Below, piece after piece: positions 5,978-8,819 of a stretch of 8,819 nucleotides of DNA (the stretch's first letter is position 1; each line of letters starts with the position of its first letter). The notes beneath the pieces are model-generated. The model was not told where the DNA came from. It searched no databases and worked only from the letters and a program-made list of their open reading frames with translations. This stretch comes from an uncultured Clostridia bacterium. Lineage in GTDB: Bacteria; Bacillota; Clostridia; Oscillospirales; Oscillospiraceae. Position numbers and translations under genes: made by a program. Location of the stretch: contig CAMHER010000070.1 in the NCBI GenBank assembly GCA_946184215.1, positions 1 through 8,819 on the forward strand. Reading direction: 5' to 3'.

Positions 5978-8230
5978 ATGGACGAGAACAAGAAAAATTC
6001 TTCCGAAAACGAAAAGGCGCCGGAGCAGGTCGTCTTTCTCTCGCCGGAATTTTGGCAGGCCGCGCAGCAGAAGCAGGACCGTCTCGGCGCGATCCGCGCC
6101 GCTGCCGAGAGCGGCGACACGGCGGCTCTCTTCGAGCTGGGTGTCTATTCGCTGGGCGAACTGGGCGGAACGCCGCGCAGCGCCGACGAGGCCTTTCGCT
6201 GCCTCTCGCAGCTGCCGCGCGACAACGCGGCGGGGCTTTTTTATCTCTCCTACTGCTATGATATGGGCGTTGGCACGGCTCGCGACGAAAAAAAGGCCGC
6301 CGAGCTGCTGGCTGCCTCGGCCGAACTGGATTACGCCCCCGCGATCAGCGCGCTGGGACTGTGCTATGAAAACGGCCGCGGCGTGGAGCGCGATGAGAAA
6401 AAGGCCGCGGAGCTCTATGCCCGCGCCGCCGAGCAGGATTATCCCCCCGCCATCTGCAACCTGGCGGTGTGTTACCGCGCCGGCATCGGCGTGGAGCAGG
6501 ATCTCGTCCGCGCCGCCGCGCTCTTTTCCCGCGCCGCCGAGCTGCATTTCCCGCGGGCGCAGCATCTGCTGGGCGTGTGCTATGAGTTCGGCGAGGGCGT
6601 GCCTCTCGATCTGAAAAAGGCCTTCCTGCTCTATGAGGAGGCGGCCCGGGCGAACTACCCCGAGGGCATCTGCTCGCTGGGCGTGATGGTCTTCAATGGC
6701 CGGGGCACGGACGAAGACCGGGAAAAGGCCTTTTCCCTCTTCCGTCAGGCGGCCGACATGGGCCTCGCGCGGGCGCAGTTCATCACGGCCCGCTGCTATG
6801 ACAACGGCGACGGGGTGGAGCGCAGCGCCGAGGAGGCCTTTCGCTATTACGTTCTCGCCGCCGAGGGCGGGCACAGCGACGCGATGTTTCTCGCGGGGCT
6901 GTGCTGCGCAGCCGGCCAGGGCACCGAGCGCGACCCGGCGCGGGCCGCCGCCTTCTGGCAGCGAGGCGCCGAGGCGGGAAACCTGCGCGCGATGGCGCAT
7001 CTCGGCGTCTGCTATGAGGCCGGGCGCGGCGTGGAAGAGAACATGGAAAAAGCCGTCGCGCTGTACCGCAAGGCCGCCGAGGGCGGCGGAGCCGAAGGCC
7101 AGTGTGATCTCGGCGCGCTCTACCGCGACGGCGTGGGCGTGGAGCAGGACGACGAAAAGGCCGTGGAGCTGTTTGAAAAGGCGGCGGCGCAGGGTCTGCC
7201 GCGCGCGCAGTTCCTGCTGGGGCTGCACTGCGAGGTCGGCCGCGGGATCGAAAAGGACCGCGAAAGGGCCGCCTCGCTCTACCGCGCCGCTTCCGCCCAG
7301 GGCTATGCGCCCGCGACAAGGGCGCTTGGCGTGTGCTATGAGTGCGGCATCGGCGTAGAGACGAACATGGAGCGCGCGCTCGGTCTGTATGCCAGGGCCG
7401 CCGAGGCTGACGACACGCTTGCAATGCTGTATCTCGCCAACATGTACTTTGCCGGACGCGGCACCGCCGTTGAGCCGGAAAAAGCCTCCGCGCTGTATCG
7501 GCGGGCGGCTGAGGCGGGCAGCGCAAGCGCGGCCTGCCATTACGCCTATTGTCTGGAAAAGGGCATCGGGCTGGAGAAGGATCCCGCCGGAGCGCTCGAA
7601 TGGTATCGGCGCGCGGCCGATGAGGGCGACGCGACCGCGGCCTATAATTTCGCCGGGCTCACCGAAAGCGGCACGGGCTGTCAAAAGGACCCGGCGCTGG
7701 CCGCGCAGTATTATGAAAAGGCCTATGCCCTGGGCGATCAGAAGGCCGCCGGAAAGCTTGCCGAGCTCTACCGCACGGGCCGCGGTGTCAAGCGCGACCG
7801 GAAAAAGGCGGCGGAGTGGTCGAAAAAAGGCGGCCGAGACGAGGAGCTGCAAAAGCAGCGGCAACGCTCCAACGCCGTGGGGCACTGGATGCTGCGCGTG
7901 ACCGCCGACGCCTCGCTCGTCGGCTGCTTCTTTGCGGGCTTCAGCGGTTTTTCCACTTATGACCGTCAGGACCTGATCGGCGCGGCCTATCTCGCTACCC
8001 TGGCGCTGATGTTCCACGCGCTGGCCTGGTACATGCGGCCAAAGCCGCAAAAGCATCTGCCCAGGGCGGTGCATGTCGTGCTCTTCCTGGTGCTGCTGAC
8101 GCTGCTGCTGGCCATCCTCAGCGTTCTCTTAGCCGGCGGGGTCACGGATCCGGAGGATATCTGGATCCTCGGCTGGCTCGCGGCTCTGACCGCCCTGAGC
8201 GTCTGGCGGGCCTTCCGAAAGCGGAGCTGA
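5978..8230 (+). CDS. Sel1-like repeat protein with C-terminal membrane domain
   Basis: The start is the ATG at 5978, with GGGAG 7 nt upstream (5966-5970) and a promoter at 5918-5946; longer in-frame openings upstream are antisense to the dipeptidase. The 750-residue product has a polar N-terminus (1-45) with no signal peptide. One degenerate repeat (about 46-82) precedes fifteen contiguous 36-residue Sel1-like repeats (83-622) of the form AxxxLGxCYxxGxGVExDxxKAxxLYxxAAExG. A basic/Gln linker leads to a hydrophobic C-terminal region: a short segment at about 645-658 and stronger ones at about 664-686, 697-720 and 727-745, with basic residues at 687-696 and at the very end. Sel1 repeats bind proteins, so an adaptor or scaffold tethered to the membrane is likely. 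The charge pattern suits four membrane segments with the repeats in the cytoplasm. The partner is unknown. No clear terminator follows. Confidence 0.88.
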   Translation: MDENKKNSSENEKAPEQVVFLSPEFWQAAQQKQDRLGAIRAAAESGDTAALFELGVYSLGELGGTPRSADEAFRCLSQLPRDNAAGLFYLSYCYDMGVGTARDEKKAAELLAASAELDYAPAISALGLCYENGRGVERDEKKAAELYARAAEQDYPPAICNLAVCYRAGIGVEQDLVRAAALFSRAAELHFPRAQHLLGVCYEFGEGVPLDLKKAFLLYEEAARANYPEGICSLGVMVFNGRGTDEDREKAFSLFRQAADMGLARAQFITARCYDNGDGVERSAEEAFRYYVLAAEGGHSDAMFLAGLCCAAGQGTERDPARAAAFWQRGAEAGNLRAMAHLGVCYEAGRGVEENMEKAVALYRKAAEGGGAEGQCDLGALYRDGVGVEQDDEKAVELFEKAAAQGLPRAQFLLGLHCEVGRGIEKDRERAASLYRAASAQGYAPATRALGVCYECGIGVETNMERALGLYARAAEADDTLAMLYLANMYFAGRGTAVEPEKASALYRRAAEAGSASAACHYAYCLEKGIGLEKDPAGALEWYRRAADEGDATAAYNFAGLTESGTGCQKDPALAAQYYEKAYALGDQKAAGKLAELYRTGRGVKRDRKKAAEWSKKGGRDEELQKQRQRSNAVGHWMLRVTADASLVGCFFAGFSGFSTYDRQDLIGAAYLATLALMFHALAWYMRPKPQKHLPRAVHVVLFLVLLTLLLAILSVLLAGGVTDPEDIWILGWLAALTALSVWRAFRKRS
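6224..7843 (+). repeat. Fifteen in-phase 108-bp coding repeats (Sel1-like)
   Basis: Every unit is exactly 36 codons, with no insertion or deletion from residue 83 to 622. DNA identity between units is partial; for example the run GTGTGCTATGAG recurs, but the flanks diverge. The array is therefore old and selected rather than a fresh tandem expansion. Nine of the fifteen units have Cys at repeat position 11. Confidence 0.88.
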
Positions 8231-8275
8231 GTTTTGCCCGCCGTCGTTCCGGGCAGAAAAAAGATTTTCGTGTGA

Positions 8276-8304
8276 TTGTTTTGTGACGGTATTCATGGTA
8301 TAAA
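8276..8304 (+). promoter_or_regulatory. Extended -10 promoter of the small SH3-domain gene
   Basis: TATAAA (8299-8304) is preceded by TGG (8296-8298), giving an extended -10. A poor -35, TTGTTT (8276-8281), is spaced 17 bp away. Transcription would begin near 8311, leaving a leader of about 74 nt. This makes the small gene independent of the Sel1-repeat gene, although read-through is possible. Confidence 0.6.
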
Positions 8305-8326
8305 GGGACTGTAAGGAAAACAAACG

Positions 8327-8354
8327 GCCGCTCAGGCCGGGAGCGCTGAGCGGC
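8327..8354 (+). other. Stem-loop in the 5' leader of the small SH3-domain gene
   Basis: A perfect 9-bp GC-rich stem pairs 8327-8335 with 8346-8354 around a 10-nt loop. It ends 18 nt before the GGGAGG ribosome site (8372-8377) and leaves that site free. No T run follows, so it is not a classical terminator. It could stabilise the messenger or act as a regulatory leader element (inference). Confidence 0.55.
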
Positions 8355-8384
8355 ATCTATCAAAAACGATCGGGAGGTTTTATC

Positions 8385-8435
8385 ATGGAACAGATCAAAC
8401 TGCAGGACAACGAGCTCGAACAGGTCACCGGCGGC
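8385..8435 (+). other. Double-glycine leader peptide coding segment
   Basis: This segment codes for residues 1-17. Leu6, Glu10, Leu11, Val14, Gly16 and Gly17 fit the L(x)nELxxVxGG pattern recognised by C39 peptidases. Cleavage is predicted after Gly17, leaving Ile18 as the new N-terminus. Confidence 0.75.
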
Positions 8436-8669
8436 ATCGACAAGGACGGCTGGGCCACGGTCACCGGTCTTCACAAGGGCTTCCTGGCCCTTCGCACCGA
8501 AGCGGGTTATGACTATGACAACGAGATCAAGGGCAGCGAGAGCTACAACGGCGACCGTCTGCAGATCGTCGGCGGCACCAAGGTCGGCTTTGACGGTGAG
8601 ACCTACGTCTGGGTGTACAATCCCCGCACCGGCAAGACCGGCTGGGCAAACGCCAGATACATCCGCTGA
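8385..8669 (+). CDS. Small secreted SH3b-domain protein with double-glycine (bacteriocin-type) leader
   Basis: The 94-residue protein starts at an ATG with GGGAGG 7 nt upstream. Residues 1-17 read MEQIKLQDNELEQVTGG, a double-glycine leader of the kind cleaved by C39 peptidase domains of PCAT/bacteriocin ABC transporters. The predicted mature part is residues 18-94 (77 residues) and matches a bacterial SH3 (SH3b) domain: GFLALRTEAGYD, then a YNGDRLQIV strand, and near the end YVWVYNP and TGKTGWANARYI. SH3b domains usually bind cell-wall peptides. The mature protein has no cysteine, so it is not a disulphide bacteriocin or lanthipeptide. It has its own promoter and leader and ends at a strong hairpin. 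No transporter, immunity or modification gene is in the window. It may be a wall-binding factor or an unusual bacteriocin-like effector. The leader and domain calls are well supported; the role is inference. Confidence 0.85.
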   Translation: MEQIKLQDNELEQVTGGIDKDGWATVTGLHKGFLALRTEAGYDYDNEIKGSESYNGDRLQIVGGTKVGFDGETYVWVYNPRTGKTGWANARYIR

Positions 8670-8691
8670 AAAAGCGCCCGTTACCAAAAGT

Positions 8692-8740
8692 CAACAGGAA
8701 AGCCCGGACTTTTCGTCCGGGCTTTCCTGTTGTATTTATT
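8692..8740. terminator. Convergent (bidirectional) terminator hairpin
   Basis: A perfect 18-bp stem pairs 8692-8709 with 8715-8732 around the loop TTTTC. It begins 22 nt after the small gene's stop and 3 nt after the stop of the opposing asd-like gene. The plus side continues TATTTATTCTCT and the minus side ACTTTTGG, both fairly T-rich. It probably ends transcription from both sides. Confidence 0.85.
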
Positions 8741-8819
8741 CTCTGCCTTCGGCAAGGAGGCGCAGGATCTGCACGGCGTTGCTGGCCGCGCCCTTGCGGA
8801 TCTGGTCGCCGCAGCACCA
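8736..8819 (-). CDS. asd: Aspartate-semialdehyde dehydrogenase, C-terminal end (partial)
   Basis: Only the last 27 residues are present, ending in TAA at 8736-8738; the gene continues past the window edge. The translation includes GDQIRKGAASNAVQILRLL. This matches the conserved C-terminal DNxRKGAAxNAVQIAExL helix of aspartate-semialdehyde dehydrogenase, which makes aspartate semialdehyde for lysine, threonine, methionine and diaminopimelate synthesis. ArgC has a related ending (KGAxGQAVQNMN) but fits less well. The assignment rests on this short motif alone. Confidence 0.75.
   Translation of the reverse strand, partial: WCCGDQIRKGAASNAVQILRLLAEGRE

Noticed and set aside
5951..8074. Long open frame on the minus strand opposite the Sel1-repeat gene
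   Set aside because: It mirrors the 108-bp repeats of the real gene, so its apparent repetitiveness is a by-product. It has no ribosome site or known domain.
8232..8258. Weak hairpin after the Sel1-repeat gene as a terminator
   Set aside because: The GC stem is only 6 bp (8235-8240 with 8250-8255) and is followed by an A-rich run on the plus strand, not a T tract.

Overview
This 8.8-kb window is GC-rich and densely coded. It looks like the chromosome of a high-GC anaerobic Firmicute of the class Clostridia (Oscillospiraceae-like). That is inferred from strong AGGAGG-type ribosome binding sites, the MBOAT plus DHHW gene pair, a C69 dipeptidase, and a small protein with an ELEQVTGG double-glycine leader. 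No marker gene fixes the taxon, and there are no tRNA, rRNA, CRISPR or transposon features.

Layout: (1) At 9-4230, on the minus strand, is a tight three-gene operon transcribed from a clear promoter near 4264-4293. Its genes are an MBOAT-family O-acyltransferase (AlgI/PatA/DltB type, GTG start), a membrane-anchored DHHW/AlgJ-like SGNH-type protein, and a membrane-anchored protein with TPR-like helical repeats followed by a seven-unit RCC1-like propeller. The gaps are 13 and 15 bp. (2) At 4311-5872, also on the minus strand, is a single-gene unit with its own promoter, a C69-family dipeptidase and a strong intrinsic terminator that insulates it from the operon. (3) Divergent to it, on the plus strand at 5918-8230, is a 750-residue protein with 15 perfectly phased 36-residue Sel1-like repeats and a C-terminal membrane domain. 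(4) At 8276-8732 is a plus-strand gene with an extended -10 promoter and a structured leader. It encodes a 94-residue protein with a double-glycine leader followed by one bacterial SH3 domain. (5) At 8736-8819, on the minus strand, is the C-terminal end of a dehydrogenase that is probably aspartate-semialdehyde dehydrogenase. It converges on the small gene at a shared perfect 18-bp hairpin.

How the genes work together: the MBOAT and DHHW proteins very likely act as an acyl-transfer pair that O-acetylates a cell-surface or exported polysaccharide. The co-transcribed TPR-RCC1 protein would sit on the outer face of the same membrane as a possible scaffold or substrate-recognition partner (inference). 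The dipeptidase, Sel1-repeat protein and asd fragment appear to be separate transcription units. The most unusual item is the double-glycine-leader SH3 protein: it looks like a wall-binding domain exported by a bacteriocin-type (C39 peptidase) ABC transporter rather than by Sec, and no such transporter lies in the window.
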